A stretch of 64,000 nucleotides of DNA from Symbiodinium natans (GCA_905221605.1 CAJNDS010000147.1:84167-148166); one strand, 5' to 3'. Counted from the stretch's first letter, positions 54,801 to 63,162 are shown. The notes: generated by a model from the letters alone, not told the origin. Translations and numbers: made by a program.

Positions 54801-56944
54801 CAGGCCTCGAGGGTAACCGAGATTCAGGGTTTCAGCGTTTTCGTCCTAAACCCTAAACCCTAAACCCTAAACCCTAAACCGTGCAGGGGACGAGTGCTTT
54901 AGGGTTAGGAGTTTGGGACCGCTCTAGGGTGTCAGGACAGACCTGGCTGCACTCAAGAGGGTAGCTATAAATTAAACTTTTCGCTGCCTTCATAAGAAAC
55001 CCAATAAACCCAAAAAGAGGTAAGGATCTAAAGTTACAGTAAAGTACCACAAAGACCCTAAACCCAAGCAGGGCCTTGCTCCAAGCCAAAAATCGCGCCC
55101 AAACTCGTGACCCCCAACCTGGGGGACCACATGAACCTGTTTAAAAAGGGCTTCTCCTCCATAATTCCTTTTAAGAGATTCTAGCAGGCCGGGTATATGA
55201 TCTTGGCCACAGGGAGCCTCCAGAAAACCTGAAACTCTCGTACCCCAAAAGCAGTCTGAGGTGTGTGGCAGTCGTGGAAGGAGGCGCAGGGTTTAGGGTT
55301 TAGGGTTTAGGGTTTAGGGTTTAGGGTTTAAGGTTTACTAGTCTCGCCGTGTACAGGGACTTCGAGGTGATTTCTGCATCTGCAAGCGAAGTGCTCGTAG
55401 ATGCACTGCTCCACAGGGGCACTTGAGAGAGTCCTCGTCTCCTCGTTGAACATGGGTGTAAGGGTTTAGGGTTTAGGCTTTAGGGTTTAGGGCTAGGGGT
55501 TTAGGGTTTGGGGTCTAGGGGTTGGGGGTTTAGGGTTTACAGGGTGCCACCGGGTGTCAGGGCTCAGCTCCGCCCCTAATCTTCGTGGCATGCACTTCTT
55601 TTGGGGGTCATGGGTCGTGGGTCGTTGTTGTGAATACTTAGGTGGTCCTAAACCCGAAACCCTAAACCCTGAACCCCCCCCCCCCCCAAGCCCCCTAAGC
55701 CCCCTAAGCCCCCTAAGCCCCCTAAGCCCCCTAAGCCCCCTAAGCCCCCTAAGCCCTAAACCCTAAACAGAAACCCCAAGACCCTAGACCCTAGACCCTA
55801 GACCCTAGACCCTAGACCCTAGACCCTAGACCCTAAACCCTAAACCCTAAACCCGAACGAAAGAAAAGACGAGCCGGAGGCGATCCGCGCGCTTCTGATG
55901 GACAAGCCTCTGCTCTACCTGGCCATCGTGATCTCCTGCTTCGAAGGTAGCCTTTTTGGGTTTAGGGTTCAGGGTTTAGGGTTTAGGGTTTAGGGTTTAG
56001 AGTGAATCTGTGAGCTCCTTAGCAGGAGCTAAGCCCGCAACTCCTTGCCTGAACCCTTTCCAGGCAGGCCCTTGGGATCTTTCATCTCTTTTTGGGTTTA
56101 AGATCATATATATATATGGAGATATATTATCAAATGTCAAAAGATTGTGGAGGGATTTACGAGCATCCTCGCCTAACCCCCTACTGGTAGGGCAGATACG
56201 GCACTGAGACTTTGGAAATCATGATCGGGAGCCTGGTCCATGGATGGCATGAAAGACTTATAGGTTCTTAGGGGACTAAAATGGGGTTTAGGGTTCTTAA
56301 GGATTAGGTTTAGGTTTAGGGTTTAGGGTTTAGGGCTAGGGTTCTGAAAGGAGAGGGGGTTCCTGGGGGGGTACCTAGGGAACCTTGAAAAAGCTTAGGG
56401 AGCCTTCGGGAGCATTGGGGAGCATCAGGGATCCTTGGGACATATCTTCCCTGATCCCCGCCTCCTCTTAAGAACCCTACAACAGACGAACCGACATGCC
56501 TGCAGGAGCCATGTACGCGTTCGTCTTCAACTGGACTCCGTCCCTGGAAACGCCCACAGAGACGCCTGGCTGGAGAGCTCTTAGGTTAAACCCTAAAGTA
56601 ACCCGAAACCCCAAACCAATACTGTTGAGGCCCCTTCACAAGGAACCCGTGCTTAGGCCCTAGACCCTAAACCCTCAACCCCAAACCAATTCGTGTCTCT
56701 TGGTCCAGGCGTCAGGTCTCGGGCACAGTAGCCTAAACAACCTGATGCATTAGAAAATATACATACATATGTATATATATATATATATGTGTGTGTAGAT
56801 ATCACAGACTTGTACATACCACACGTCTATTTATAAATACATGTCATACGGTTCAATGAACACAGCAGCTCCATTGCCGGCGAGGTCTCCGCCCCACGGC
56901 GTCGTCTTTGCCTTGATGATGATGGCCTGCATGTCTGCCTCTGA
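39325..56944 (+). CDS. Molybdate-anion-transporter-like (MFSD5 type) major facilitator gene, at least 17 exons
   Basis: Seventeen small exons (30-133 bases) spread over 17.6 kb join in consistent phase into an MFS protein. Landmarks in order: DWLQGPYVYALY; AYGFSPHEIAQLFVAGFASA; the MFS loop GFVGGLADRFGRKKGC; GRVTGGFATSLLFSCFECW; MVSEH and LLSYMFGMKFTIMYL; FGPV; ENYG; FVFNWTPSLETP; and GVVFALMMMACMSA. These fit the MFSD5/MOT2 pattern from my knowledge of the family (plasma-membrane molybdate uptake). The C-terminal third was not found and may lie beyond the window or be unrecognised. The start is uncertain. Donors are GT, GC or GA. Introns are crowded with ITS, MITEs and an inverted repeat. 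Only a few residues appear lost at joins (after FGPVR). Confidence in family is high; individual ends vary. Confidence 0.85.
40487..40557 (+). CDS. Transporter exon 2
   Basis: Encodes TPAADEATYLSAWTLCVAA, the first membrane helix. GA donor (GATT) at 40558; the next exon also starts GATT. The acceptor (cccaaag) is chosen for phase. Confidence 0.65.
40699..40737 (+). CDS. Transporter exon 3
   Basis: 39 bases, DWLQGPYVYALYE, strongly conserved in MFSD5-type proteins. Acceptor cggcccag; GC donor at 40738. Confidence 0.85.
40795..40879 (+). mobile_element. Introner-like element 3, in transporter intron 3
   Basis: 'ttttgggtacgagaattcct', then aagaaacagctgaaa and 'gggtccaagctcagtatag' match elements 1 and 2 in order. 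The left end is diverged and the element now lies ~60 bases inside a larger intron. Confidence 0.65.
41532..41598 (+). CDS. Transporter exon 4
   Basis: Acceptor gtctcctgcag; encodes AYGFSPHEIAQLFVAGFASA and LI; GC donor at 41599 in phase 1. Confidence 0.85.
42468..42671. repeat. ITS flanked by a 38-bp duplication of the exon 5 acceptor region
   Basis: 'gtgggtggcctggccggccg' with preceding acattcag at 42468-42505 repeats the true acceptor and exon start at 42633-42671 (acatccag, GFVGGLADR). The first copy is a dead exon fragment ending in TAA. Between them lie ~15 telomeric units, mostly CCCTAGA. Confidence 0.8.
42641..42697 (+). CDS. Transporter exon 5
   Basis: Encodes FVGGLADRFGRKKGCIAY, the MFS signature loop between helices 2 and 3. 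Acceptor ttacatccag; GC donor at 42698. Confidence 0.9.
43736..43804. repeat. Interstitial telomeric array TTTAGGG, ~9 units
   Basis: G-strand orientation, in transporter intron 5. Confidence 0.95.
43909..43933. repeat. 25-bp dispersed repeat, copy 1
   Basis: 'cttgtccgagtgtgagcgat' + taaac is identical at 63669-63693. Both copies run directly into CCCTAAA-like sequence. Confidence 0.8.
44053..44083 (+). CDS. Transporter exon 6
   Basis: 31 bases encoding LLYILSCATK. Acceptor ggttaag, GC donor at 44084 chosen for phase; a few residues here may be mis-assigned. Confidence 0.75.
44138..44264. mobile_element. MITE family A copy in transporter intron 6
   Basis: Right end catgaacctccaagta is intact. 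Interior 'ccatattagggcacttcagg' and 'gggttataagtacagcta' are typical. The left end is degraded. Confidence 0.7.
44982..45022 (+). CDS. Transporter exon 7
   Basis: KNYWILMVGRVTG, helix 4 of the MFS core. GC donor at 45023 gives a seamless join GRVTG-GFATSLL. Confidence 0.85.
45332..45367 (+). CDS. Transporter exon 8
   Basis: 36 bases, FATSLLFSCFE. Acceptor cgcctgtcag; GC donor at 45368 in phase 1. Confidence 0.9.
45616..45676 (+). CDS. Transporter exon 9
   Basis: CWMVSEHTCRNKFSSTLLSY completes the FECWMVSEH motif with exon 8. GT donor GTGCGGG at 45677; the next exon begins GTTCGGG, a 7-bp near repeat. Confidence 0.9.
45955..46090. repeat. Tandem duplication inside a foldback element
   Basis: 'tagtagggtgagggaatgag' plus ggccctaYatataccctttaagggattatat occurs twice (~61 bp period) and is closed by the inverse 'ctcattccttcatgctcgac'. 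Outer ends are ggttcttag / ctaagaacc. Confidence 0.75.
46309..46425. mobile_element. MITE family B copy in transporter intron 9
   Basis: cttggtagcccggtggtaccc at one end, 'atggttactggactaccac' at the other, and 'gccaaaaaagggtaccctta' inside. Confidence 0.75.
46673..46709 (+). CDS. Transporter exon 10
   Basis: FGMKFTIMYLAS following ccggagcccag; joins exon 9 as LLSYMFGMKF. GC donor at 46710 chosen for phase 0. Confidence 0.8.
46838..46985. mobile_element. MITE family H copy
   Basis: 'agttttatggtccctgaata' ... 'tactacgggaccatgaaact', an imperfect foldback. Confidence 0.45.
47373..47490. mobile_element. MITE family A copy, right end lost
   Basis: acttggaggttcattggtag at the left, then 'gggttataagttataagtat'; no right terminal repeat found. 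Confidence 0.55.
47591..47620 (+). CDS. Transporter exon 11 (30 bases)
   Basis: VAITSGFCAQ, matching the family's VAI..G..AQ segment in helix 6. Acceptor cacctctgag; GC donor at 47621. Confidence 0.65.
47641..47813. repeat. Interstitial telomeric array TTTAGGG, ~24 units
   Basis: The longest nearly uniform heptamer array in the window, 20 bases after exon 11. Confidence 0.95.
47890..50480. mobile_element. 2.6 kb inverted repeat (foldback-type element), ~1.25 kb arms
   Basis: Every tested pair of matching segments is symmetric about ~49185: e.g. tggtaaatttcgcg at 47898 with its inverse ending 50472, and 'cgagcgactctgacc' at 49016 with ggtcagagtcgctcg. The loop is ~49140-49235. The inner arms are almost identical and the outer ~300 bp clearly diverged. 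Each arm contains three imperfect ~160-bp tandem repeats (left 48256-48700, right 49670-50115), a short ITS, and a 60-aa open frame (MLGVLSLILQGRFSTNFSGG) present in both arms. No transposase seen. Lies in transporter intron 11. Confidence 0.85.
48256..48700. repeat. Three imperfect ~160-bp tandem repeats in left arm
   Basis: Each unit opens gt(c/g)agtgaaa-accc-ttaagttc-aaca and contains 'ctaacttttcggg' and 'catgcgaaat'. Mirror-image set at 49670-50115. Confidence 0.75.
50690..50965. mobile_element. Two short foldbacks with 'ctttaaactttttggg' type cores
   Basis: 50688-50785 (acttcgcc ... ggagaagtaag) resembles 52275-52362. 50855-50962 (acttggtaggtagag ... ggttactggactactaag) shares ends with family B. 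Confidence 0.45.
51185..51220 (+). CDS. Transporter exon 12
   Basis: FAVDATTFGPVR after gcgcgcag. GA donor at 51221 gives the right phase; a small exon coding a few residues may be missing before exon 13. Confidence 0.6.
51735..51882. repeat. Trinucleotide repeat (AGT)n, ~45 units
   Basis: Long near-pure AGT run with a few AGC and GGT units, preceded by (AGG)n. Produces artificial polyserine, polytyrosine and polyleucine frames. Confidence 0.95.
51969..52055. mobile_element. MITE family C copy with telomeric array inside
   Basis: gggatgttccccccc and 'aaagggggaacatccca' terminal repeats enclose aaatacta, ~5 CCCTAAA units (51991-52024) and gggactgttcgtat. Other family C copies have no telomeric unit inside. 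Confidence 0.75.
52189..52290. mobile_element. MITE family D copy
   Basis: 'gtaggtgccttaggggagct', 'ggagccttagggagtattag', and terminal ttgaaccccccctcctttaag. Confidence 0.6.
52838..52876 (+). CDS. Transporter exon 13
   Basis: ACVLVFALGVIGC, a hydrophobic helix. Acceptor aaaccgag. GT donor at 52877 or GC donor at 52883; both keep phase 0. Confidence 0.7.
53405..53450 (+). CDS. Transporter exon 14
   Basis: VWEENYGQADAVAATQE; WxENYG is typical of the central loop of MFSD5-type proteins. The exact donor is uncertain, between about 53440 and 53470. Confidence 0.7.
53470..55860. other. Transporter intron 14: ITS clusters and spacers
   Basis: Contains the CCCCCTAAG nonamer block and a CCCTAGA block (55690-55850), plus several TTTAGGG arrays. 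The ORF at 53825-54034 (MSDPFVSQASLGMSAPPELS) is in unique DNA but has no support. Confidence 0.6.
55869..55946 (+). CDS. Transporter exon 15
   Basis: EPEAIRALLMDKPLLYLAIV then ISCFE; helix 7 start. GT donor (GTAGCC) at 55947. The 5' edge is 55869 or 55874. Confidence 0.85.
56335..56475. mobile_element. MITE family D copy in transporter intron 15
   Basis: gggttctgaaaggagagggggttc ... gatccccgcctcctcttaagaaccc, a nearly complete foldback; its right end is ~30 bases before exon 16. Confidence 0.7.
56506..56563 (+). CDS. Transporter exon 16
   Basis: GAMYAFVFNWTPSLETPTE, the conserved FVFxWTP segment. Acceptor catgcctgcag; GC donor at 56564. Confidence 0.9.
56885..56944 (+). CDS. Transporter exon 17
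   Basis: SPPHGVVFALMMMACMSAS, equivalent to the family's PxGxxFSSFMxxxMxGS helix. Donor GC at 56945 or GA at 56943. No later exon recognised. Confidence 0.8.
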   Translation, partial: VSAPRRRLCLDDDGLHVCL

Positions 56945-57264
56945 GCCGTTGGAAGCAGGCTTTCGGCCTTGTCGAACGGGTTTGGGGTTCAGGTTTCGAG
57001 CTGAAGGAACGCGACCTCACGCCTGCCTTGCCTCATGCACCTATCTGCTACGTTCCTGCTTAAGCCACAAGGGTTTGCCTTGTGAGTCGCGCGCTAGTGG
57101 AGCCCCTAGCGGGAGCGGGGGCAAGGGGAGGGGATAGGGGGGGAGCACGGCTTTGAGCTGGAACCTTCATGCCTCCAAGTGTCTTCTGGCCCTTTAGGGG
57201 CTTAGGGTTTGGGAGAAGCCCAGCACAAAAAGGGCCTGAAGCAACTTCGAGACCTAGAGAGACT

Positions 57265-57284
57265 TGCTGCTGCTCCTGCTGCTG

Positions 57285-57320
<36 letters not shown>
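57265..57320. repeat. Imperfect (CTG)n tract
   Basis: About 18 CTG units with three CTC interruptions; reads as polyglutamine in the minus-strand frame, which has no other support. Confidence 0.9.
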
Positions 57321-57321
<1 letters not shown>

Positions 57322-57583
57322 ACAGAAGCTAAGTGGGGTCCATAATGTTTGGTTCTGAGGATTGGAACCGCGCTCGTATTCCTTGACTTTTTCTGAGGAG
57401 CACGAAATCTATACGGGTCTAGCCCGAAAAGGGTTTCTGGTCCATATACCGCATAGCTGGGACTATCTATCATAGTTCAGGGTATATGAACCCCAAACAT
57501 AGGGTTTCATGTTATACCTCAGTATGTTCTTATATGTAACTTTTCCTGGGCTAAAGCTACTGCGCATAAACCTCCTTCCGGGC

Positions 57584-57690
57584 CCAAGTGGGGGTTACGA
57601 AAATAGGGGACCCCTAAAAGAGACCCCAAATAGTAGGATTCCCTAACAATAAGAACCCCAATAAGGTACCCCAAATATCGGAAGCCCAAG
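57584..57690. mobile_element. MITE family G copy
   Basis: 'gggacccctaaaagagaccc', 'aaatagtaggattccctaac', 'aataagaaccccaataaggt'. Confidence 0.6.
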
Positions 57691-58251
57691 TGTTTACCAT
57701 ATAGGTACATGCACGCAAAGCCGCCGTTCCTGACAGAAGCTGTTTCGGCTCAGGTTTGAGGCAGCGTTTTGTTGAGGGATTGAGATTGTAGGGGCTTGGG
57801 ATTTCGTTTCCCCATACCAGAACTTGCGCCCTAAACCCCAAACCCTAAACCCAAAACCCTAAACCCCAAACCCTAAATCCTAAACTGGACCACAGAGAGC
57901 TCAGGGTCTCCGATTCAGGGGGTCGTAACCATGCCATGTTCCCAACCTTGGCGAGCAGCGGCGTCGCGTTGGTGTCCCGGTTCTCAAGGCAAGGGGTTTA
58001 GGGTTTAGGGTTTAAGGTTTAGGGTTTAGGGTTTAGGGTTCACTTATAGGTTTGGGGGAGAGACTCGGGCAGAGGAGGGCGATTGGGTTTCTCTGCTTTA
58101 GGGTTTAGGGATGTTTAGGGTTTAGGGCCAGGGATTTAGGGTTTAGGGTTCACTTATAGCTTTCGAAAATAGGGCTTCATCACAACGATGCGTGCCAAGT
58201 CCCCACACGGGACGAGTCCTACTCCCTAAGCCCCCTAGACTCTACCCGGAG

Positions 58252-58335
58252 ACTCCTATGTAGTACCTTTTGTGGGGTAGTATACTAGAATCCCGCATGG
58301 CTGACCCCAAAAAGGAGCTGCATTGGAGCACTCAA
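58252..58335. mobile_element. Short foldback element M, empty copy
   Basis: 'ctcctatgtagtaccttttg', then tggggtagtatactagaatccc, and the inverse 'aaaaaggagctgcattggag'. No telomeric insertion here; compare 60050-60197. Confidence 0.75.
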
Positions 58336-58612
58336 CTCGTAGCACGGGCCCGACGGAGGAGGAGCCTTTGTGGCCCAGCCGCCGCCTCTTCGACACCCAA
58401 GTTGGCACAGGCCGGGCAATCAGCCAGCGGGTTCAAGGGTTATTGGGTTTAGGATCATAGGGTTTAGAGTTATAGGGTTTAGGGTTACAGAGTTATAGGG
58501 TTTAGGGTTGTAGGGTCTAGGGTCTTGGGTTATAGGGTTCAGGGTTGAGCTTGCTTAGGGCTTATTCAGGGTTCAGGGGCCTTGGACCCTACGCTTTTCA
58601 TCGGCACACCAG

Positions 58613-58682
58613 TAGCACCCCAAGAAAGCGCCAAGACCACAACAAGATCAATCCAAGAGCGCTCCAAGAGAAACACCACAAG
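58613..58682 (+). CDS. Exon pair, first exon (unidentified gene)
   Basis: STPRKRQDHNKINPRALQEK and HHK, basic; acceptor cggcacaccag, GT donor (GTAGGC) at 58683. Joins the 58783 exon in phase 0 over a 100-base intron. Confidence 0.45.
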
Positions 58683-58782
58683 GTAGGCCCTTGGGACATT
58701 ACACGGGCTTGGGGTTATTCCCCCTTTCAAGGGCATTAGCATCCCGGCCCAACCTCCCCTAAGCCTGTTTCTCACCCAAAAG

Positions 58783-58860
58783 GCACTGCGTGTGCTGTCC
58801 GCCGTGGACCTTGGGGACTTTGCGCATCTCCGCCCCTTTTGCGCATCCCCCGAACACGAA
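58783..58860 (+). CDS. Exon pair, second exon (unidentified gene)
   Basis: ALRVLSAVDLGDFAHLRPF after cacccaaaag. Leucine-rich and helical. Its 3' end is unclear. Could be the same transcription unit as the islands at 61.7-63.5 kb. Confidence 0.4.
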
Positions 58861-58945
58861 GTGCCCACTACCCCTTCACTAAAGAATATGCCTTACCCTA
58901 AACCCTAAACCCTAATTAAACCCCAAACCCTAAACCCAAGTTTAT

Positions 58946-59008
58946 GATGTGCTGGTTCACAGTGCAGTCGCGCTCAGTTGCTCAGACTCAGAGATAGCGC
59001 CGAGTAAG
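58946..59008. repeat. Dispersed ~64 bp repeat, copy 2
   Basis: Counterpart of 8658-8721; 'agtcgcgctcagttgctcag' and 'agatagcgccgagtaa'. Confidence 0.7.
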
Positions 59009-59009
59009 C

Positions 59010-60045
59010 CCTGATTTATGAAGGCATCCTAAATATGATTGAAGGTGTATTCCTTCGTCAAGATTGGTATTGGGCTCTTTGGGGAAAGCCCCTTGAACCC
59101 TCCCGCCCGTGAACCGGTTCGGAATATCTCAGGGATTGGGATTTACAAGGTTTAAGGTTTTTAGGTTTTGGGGTTTCGTGTTTTGGTTCAGGGGTGAAGA
59201 ACGTTTCGATTGAAGGTTTACAGCATCCCGGGTCTAGGTTTGCTGTGTATTGCCAAAGTTTGGAAGCCTGTATTGTTCGAGCCTATATTGCCTGTTTAGG
59301 CTCATGATCAATGTTTGGAGTGACGAACACCCAACGCCTCATCCCAAAGCCCCTACAGCCTACCAACCCATAGTCTGGAACCGAAACCCTGAACCTTAAA
59401 CCCAACCCCCCCCCCCCCCCCCAAGCCTTAAACCCTAAATCCTAAACCCCGAACCCCGAACCCCAAACCCCAAACCCTAGACGCCCTGCCCGAGGCGCTT
59501 ATCTGACCCGTCGACAGGGAGCTCCCCCCGCGCCCGTCTTGGCTGCTGCTTTCCTAGGCGCCCCCGAGATGCGGGGGCTGGACTGAGGCTTTGGGCTCAT
59601 CAAGTAGGGGTTTTTTAAGGATCCTTTAGGGTTTAGGGTTTAGGGTTTAGGGTTTAGGGTTTAGGGAAGCAGATGTATACAGGGGTTTGCAAAGGGGTGC
59701 GTACAGGGGTTTATGAAGGGGGTTTGTAGGGGTCTAGGGTGGTATTTTAGGGATACCCCCTAATGAAGGAATATGCCGATACCCTGACATCATATAAGGA
59801 TCCCTATGTAAGTTGTGTCACAAGGTATATTCCTGAAGGGAGGGTCTTGGGCCCTTGGGGAAACCATGTTCATGACGAGGCTCAGCAATGTCCCTGTCCT
59901 ATGAGGTCGGTTTAGGGTTTAGGGTTTAGGAGTTTAGGGTTTAGGGTTTAGGGTTTAGGGTTGTCACTGCCGTCTTGCTGGCCAGGAGAGCTCCAGCGCC
60001 GGCACTTCGTGGAGTTGCAGCATGCGCCCTGGTGAGCCCTACCCA
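59010..60045. other. Spacers, ITS and MITE fragments; no gene recognised
   Basis: ITS at 59627-59665 and 59908-59960. 59020-59085 and 59760-59865 share 'tattcct' and 'ggtcttgggc' blocks with 53950-54020. Confidence 0.5.
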
Positions 60046-60049
60046 AAGG

Positions 60050-60197
60050 CTCCTATGTAGTACCTTTTTGGGGTAGGGTTTAGGGTTTAGGGTTCAGGGT
60101 TCAGGGTTTAGGGTTTAGGGTTTAGGGTTTAGGGTTAGTATACTAGAATCCCCTAGAACTAACCCCAAAAGGAACTACATTGGAGCCTTCAGGTAAG
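60050..60197. mobile_element. Short foldback element M, filled copy with 62-bp telomeric insertion
   Basis: Same ends as 58252, but 60077-60138 consists of (GGTTTAG)n, eight units (two GGTTCAG) plus GGTTAG, placed exactly between ggggtag and tatactag, which are adjacent in the empty copy. Confidence 0.9.
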
Positions 60198-60654
60198 CCC
60201 TAGGAACCTAAACCGCAGGAATCTAAGCACTTAATCCCTCAAACCCTTAAACCTTTCCGTTTCATCCACTTCATGCGTATACCTTGATCCCACAGTTCGT
60301 GCTCTCAGCATGAGTTGAGATATGCTCCTGAATTCTGGACCGCTAGGGTTTATCCTACAAATAAGCCCTAAATCTACTTGTTCTTGTAGGGTCTGGCTAT
60401 ACAACCCTTTCATAGGATTCAAGAGGCAACCTAGAAAGAAGCAGGTTTTGGGTTCTCTTAAGGCAGGGTTTTGGGGGGGTTCGCCAAAGCAGCATCGAGG
60501 AAGCGCGCCTTGTGTATGCTGCCAGCCGACTGGGCGCTGACCGCCAGAGCATCCGGGAGCGACCCAGATTGCACGGTTGTTCGGGGGGCCTTCAGGTTGG
60601 CTAGGGTTTGGGGTTTGGGGTTTGGGGTTTGGGGTTTAGGGTTTAGCGTTTAGG

Positions 60655-60748
60655 GCCCCCCTTCTTCTAACAGTCCTTCATAGGGATTCTAGTACCCCCT
60701 TGTCAGAAGGCCTGTTAGGGACCGTTTATGAAAAGGGGGAACCTCCCA
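60655..60748. mobile_element. MITE family C copy
   Basis: 'ctaacagtccttcataggga' ... 'cctgttagggaccgtttatg' ... gggggaacctccca. Confidence 0.65.
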
Positions 60749-61019
60749 AGCTTAAGGGTTCCAGCCCGAAAGACCCCATTAGCTGGTGCCTCGGCCCGGA
60801 ATGTCGGAGTGTAGGTTGGGGTCAATTTCATACCCCCTCGACCCTAAAAGTACCCTAAACCTCAAAGTTGGGAGGTTGCTGCACGGTTTAGGGCTTATGG
60901 CCGGCTTTGGTGGATTGAGTGTGGTGCGGCGGGCATGTTCCCCACCCCCGCTCCCAGAGTAAGTCGCCTTCGGAAGTATGCCCTTGCAGCACGAGCCGGA
61001 TCTGATTCAGATTCTATAC

Positions 61020-61130
61020 CAGACATGAAGAAGGGTTTATATTTCTGTTTTTGGTGAGTGTATATAAGGTTCCTTTTTAATCTTGGAGAGTGTATATACC
61101 GGGTGTCCTTCTTGGGTTTAAGAGGATCAT
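61020..61130. repeat. Dispersed element with doubled 'gtgagtgtatata', copy 2
   Basis: Counterpart of 24560-24680; followed by 'gggtttaagaggatcata', which also occurs near 3565 and 13130. Confidence 0.7.
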
Positions 61131-61710
61131 ACCTTTCAGACATTTTAAGGTCCTGGTATGTCATTCAGATCGTCGCTTCTCATATCAGAGGAGGGTGCTC
61201 AAGAAGTTGGAGAAACCCTAAACCCTGAACCCTAAACCCCCTGTTAATGCCAAGGCTGCTTCCCGCGCTCACGCAACGCATTCTGGAGGGGCAGGCAGGC
61301 GGCTTGTGCGCTGCCTGAAAGTTAGGGGCAGGGTTTAAGGTTTAAGGTTTAGGGCTTAGTGTTCAGTGCTTTCGCAGCTAGATGAGCCCCAAACAGGGTT
61401 GCTGGTCGATGTTCATAGGGGTTGGATTCGTAGATATGGGATATCCCAAAGGCCTAAACCCTAAACCCTAAACCCTAATGCTTCATCTGGTCCCAAAGGT
61501 AGCGAGAGGTCGGGTTTGTACGTACCAACAGTGGTTACCTTACAACTATTCGAGAGCTGTCTTTCTAACAACCCATGAACCCTCCCAATCTAGGGTCACC
61601 TTTGCTTGTTTGTTTAGGGTTTAGGGTTTAGGGTTTAGGGTTTAGGGTTTAGGGTTTAGGGTTTTTTGGGGGGGGGGGGGGGGGGGCGGGGGGTTCGAAC
61701 GCGGCGCCAG

Positions 61711-61803
61711 GACAGCAAAGCCGCAGCTACCCTACTTACGGCCTACGCCCACAGCCTTGCCTCGGAGGTGGCGCGCTATCGTGCGCAATCTGTTGCTTTA
61801 GGA
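61711..61803 (+). CDS. Exon DSKAAATLLTAYAHSLASEV (unidentified helical protein)
   Basis: 31 codons, acceptor gcggcgccag and canonical donor GTGAGG at 61804. Encodes DSKAAATLLTAYAHSLASEV and ARYRAQSVALG. Helical-repeat character; no family named with confidence. Confidence 0.55.
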
Positions 61804-62449
61804 GTGAGGGTTTAGGGTTTAGGGTTTAGGGTTTAGGGTTTAGGGTTTAGGGCTTAGGGCTTAGGGCTTTAGGTTGTGAGGTTTAGGAGCGAGGGTTCAG
61901 GGTTCATAGGAGTTCAGAGTTCAGGGCTGCAGGTTTTGAGCTTGAGGTTCAGAGGTAAAGTGGAAAACAGGGAAGACGGGTTGGGGTTTAGGGTTTAGGG
62001 TTTAAGGTTTAGGGTTTAGGGTTTAGGGTTCACACGCGTGCATCCGCATTGCGCCGTCCTCTGCACTGGCTAGCGCGGCTCAGCGAATGCCACTAGCTGT
62101 GGGAGGAGGACAGCCTGCATCTATATAGAACTTTACGTACACACACATGCACAAGTACTTTGTGATATATGAGACAAGTATACACATGTATAAACATAAG
62201 CAAATACATAAATAAGACTAAGACGATATATATATATATAGATAGCCATGTCTCATTGCCATGTGTCTCGATTCTATCGCTACCCCATACTCCCCGAAGC
62301 ATCACGCGCAAACCCCCTTGAAGCGAACCTCCCCCAAAAACTCCGAGGCCCAAGCCCTGAAGCCCTAAACCCTAAACCCTAAACCCTAAACCTAAACCCT
62401 AAACCCTAAACCCCTAAACCCGAAACCCTAAACCCTAAGAAGCTCCGAG

Positions 62450-62493
62450 GCCTCCGCACAGGAAAAGGCCATGAGCCTGCAGCTCCTTGAGCT
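62450..62493 (+). CDS. Exon island ASAQEKAMSLQLLE (unidentified)
   Basis: After aagctccgag the frame reads ASAQEKAMSLQLLEL, with a possible GT donor at 62494. Similar helical character to the 61711 and 63442 islands, which may be the same gene. Confidence 0.4.
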
Positions 62494-62828
62494 CGTGTTG
62501 AGAGGCGGGGGGGCCCGAAATCCTAAACCCTAGACCCTAAGCCCTAGCCCTAAACCCTAAACCCTAACCCCCAAACCCTAAACCCTAAACCCAAGATCTG
62601 CGCTGAAAAAAGCCATGATCTCCCAACAGCCCACTTATTTATTATAGGTTACCTAAAAAAGGGTAGGGTTTTGGGCTCTTAAGGGAAGGGCTCCTCATTT
62701 GGCATCCAGGCCCCCCCCACCCTGGAAAAAAGTAGGACACTGTTGTCTTTACTTGAAGGTTTAGGGTTTAGGGTTTAGGGGTTAGGGTTTAAGGTTTAGG
62801 GTTTAGGGTTTTAGGGTTTTAGGGTCCT

Positions 62829-62980
62829 GCTTGAAGGTTCATGGGACTTAATAACCACTTATGACTGGGCTTATAACCCTACTTATAATTGGGATAACCC
62901 CTATAAGGCCCTTTAGGGGTCGTATAAGTAGGGTTACAAGTACAGTTGTAATTGGTTAGTAGGTACCATGAACCGACAAG
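62829..62980. mobile_element. MITE family A copy, ~152 bp
   Basis: gcttgaaggttcatgggact ... 'aattggttagtaggtaccat' gaaccgacaag, with 'cctacttataattgggataa' inside. Confidence 0.75.
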
Positions 62981-63162
62981 ATGGAGTTAGGTTTTGATGA
63001 GACAACCCCTGTATGGTGGCTGAACCTGTGCTGCGCTGGCGCTATAGAATTTGCCCTAAACCCTAAACCCTAAACCCTGAACCCTGAAATCCAAGAATCC
63101 CACACCCCTTTTTCAGCCTTGTGCAGCGTTAAGTACCTTAGGACCCACTTCTGAACTTCACA

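Noticed and set aside
57060-57473. 137-aa minus-strand ORF with a polyglutamine stretch
   Set aside because: Glutamines come from the (CTG)n tract; the flanks show no protein-like conservation and the strand is opposite to the neighbouring genes.
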